Assembly (NCBI GenBank): GCA_963580455.1
Contig: OY756958.1
Coordinates: 11,110,501-11,174,500 of the forward strand
Source of the DNA: Euonymus europaeus
Taxonomy: Eukaryota > Streptophyta > Magnoliopsida > Celastrales > Celastraceae
DNA length: 64,000 bases
Reading direction: 5' to 3'
The notes beneath the pieces are model-generated. The model ran no database searches and was not told the origin of the DNA. It worked only from the letters and a program-made list of their open reading frames with translations. Both the position numbers and the translations under genes were made by a program. Below are positions 63,683 through 64,000 of this stretch, piece by piece (within the stretch, counting starts at the first letter, position 1; every line of letters begins with the position of its first letter).

Positions 63683-64000
63683 ATGCCAGAACCCCAACTT
63701 TCTACGACAAATGGACAAAACCGTTTAAAGCTCCTCCATAGAGTGAGTTCGGCAACTTCGGACTATCAAAGTTGCTCGGTGTACACTTTTTATTGTTATT
63801 CTATGTCAAATTTTACGAGTATAAGCTTCCTAGATTATTTCGATGCCAGAACCCAACTTTCTACGACAAATGGACAAAACCGTTTAAAGCTCCTCCATAG
63901 AGTGAGTTGGGCAACTTCGGACTATCAAAGTTGCTCGGTGTACACTTTTTATTGTTATTCTATGTCAAATTTTACGAGTATAAGCTTCCGAGATTATTTC
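63683..64000. repeat. Start of a further higher-order unit, cut by the window end
   Basis: The two first monomers of a canonical unit are present, including the CCAGAACCCAAC one-base deletion near 63849. The array evidently continues beyond the window. Confidence 0.88.

Larger units (their letters stand above)
1..64000. repeat. 160-bp satellite DNA array, about 400 head-to-tail monomers
   Basis: The same 160-base unit recurs from the first to the last base with no break, no inversion and no inserted foreign sequence. Landmarks in order within a monomer are TATGACAAATGG, a TTAAAGCTCCTCCATAGAG-like block, the GAGCAACTT/AAGTTGCTC inverted repeat, GGTGTACACTTTTTATTG, TATGTCAAATTTTACGAG, the HindIII-bearing ATAAGCTTCC, and GATTATTTCGATGCCAAAAC. 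A representative monomer is 37.5% GC by hand count. Most monomers are exactly 160 bp; rare ones are 159, 161, 162 or 181 bp. Size and organisation fit a centromeric or heterochromatic satellite of a eukaryote; the family is not recognised and the plant assignment is a guess. No coding gene, tRNA, rRNA or mobile element was seen anywhere in it. Confidence 0.97.

Noticed and set aside
1..64000. CRISPR array or other prokaryotic repeat system
   Set aside because: There are no unique spacers between short repeats; the whole 160-bp unit is repeated with graded variation, and no cas-like gene is present.
1..64000. Transposable element or LTR insertion
   Set aside because: No stretch departs from the satellite; all length changes can be explained by small indels or whole-monomer gains and losses.
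1..64000. Assignment to a named plant satellite or species
   Set aside because: The monomer size is near that of several known centromere satellites, but from memory the sequence matches none of them. A guess would not be supported.

Overview
The whole 64,000-base window is one uninterrupted tandem array of a satellite DNA with a basic monomer of 160 bp, about 400 copies, all head-to-tail in the same orientation. I found no gene, RNA gene, transposon, CRISPR array or non-satellite spacer, and both ends of the window lie inside the array. A representative monomer counted by hand is 37.5% GC. The size (close to one nucleosome), the length of the array and its higher-order structure point to a eukaryotic nuclear genome and to a centromeric or other heterochromatic block. 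A plant is my best guess, because 150-180 bp satellites are typical of plant centromeres, but the sequence does not prove this and I do not recognise the family.

Each monomer carries a TATGAC/TATGTC pair of related blocks 61 and 99 bp apart (a possible ancient internal duplication), usually one HindIII site, and in the commonest variant class a perfect 9-bp inverted repeat around a 10-nt spacer. Two main variant classes alternate to give 320-bp dimers, and other classes mark particular blocks. The short open frames of 60-138 codons that recur through the window are by-products of the repeat.

Layout, left to right: 1-1995 is a mosaic of dimers and rarer classes. 1996-14477 is a tandem pair of 6,241-bp blocks (39 monomers each), almost identical. 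14478-19279 holds dimers, an 800-bp (5-monomer) pair and 480-bp trimers. 19280 to about 23514 is a tandem pair of 2,080-bp blocks (13 monomers). About 23515-34046 is a mosaic in which a 3.5-kb segment recurs at a distance of 6,878 bp and shorter pieces recur at 2,239, 3,359 and 3,519 bp. About 33720-43110 contains another long-range duplication (offset 6,758-6,759 bp) wrapped around a 2,261-bp tandem pair marked by a 21-bp micro-duplication. About 43437-47280 is a more diverged stretch with small local duplications. About 47281-49935 is a transition with an 800-bp pair. 49936 to the end is a regular 12-monomer higher-order repeat of 1,918 bp, including an expanded unit and two rearranged units.

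Together the blocks record repeated out-of-register exchange. Recent, nearly identical duplications occur at many scales (1, 2, 3, 5, 8, 12, 13, 14, 39 and about 42-43 monomers), and rare indel-bearing monomers act as markers that show which blocks were copied. Breakpoints were read by eye and are good to a few tens of bases, because crossovers fall inside identical sequence.
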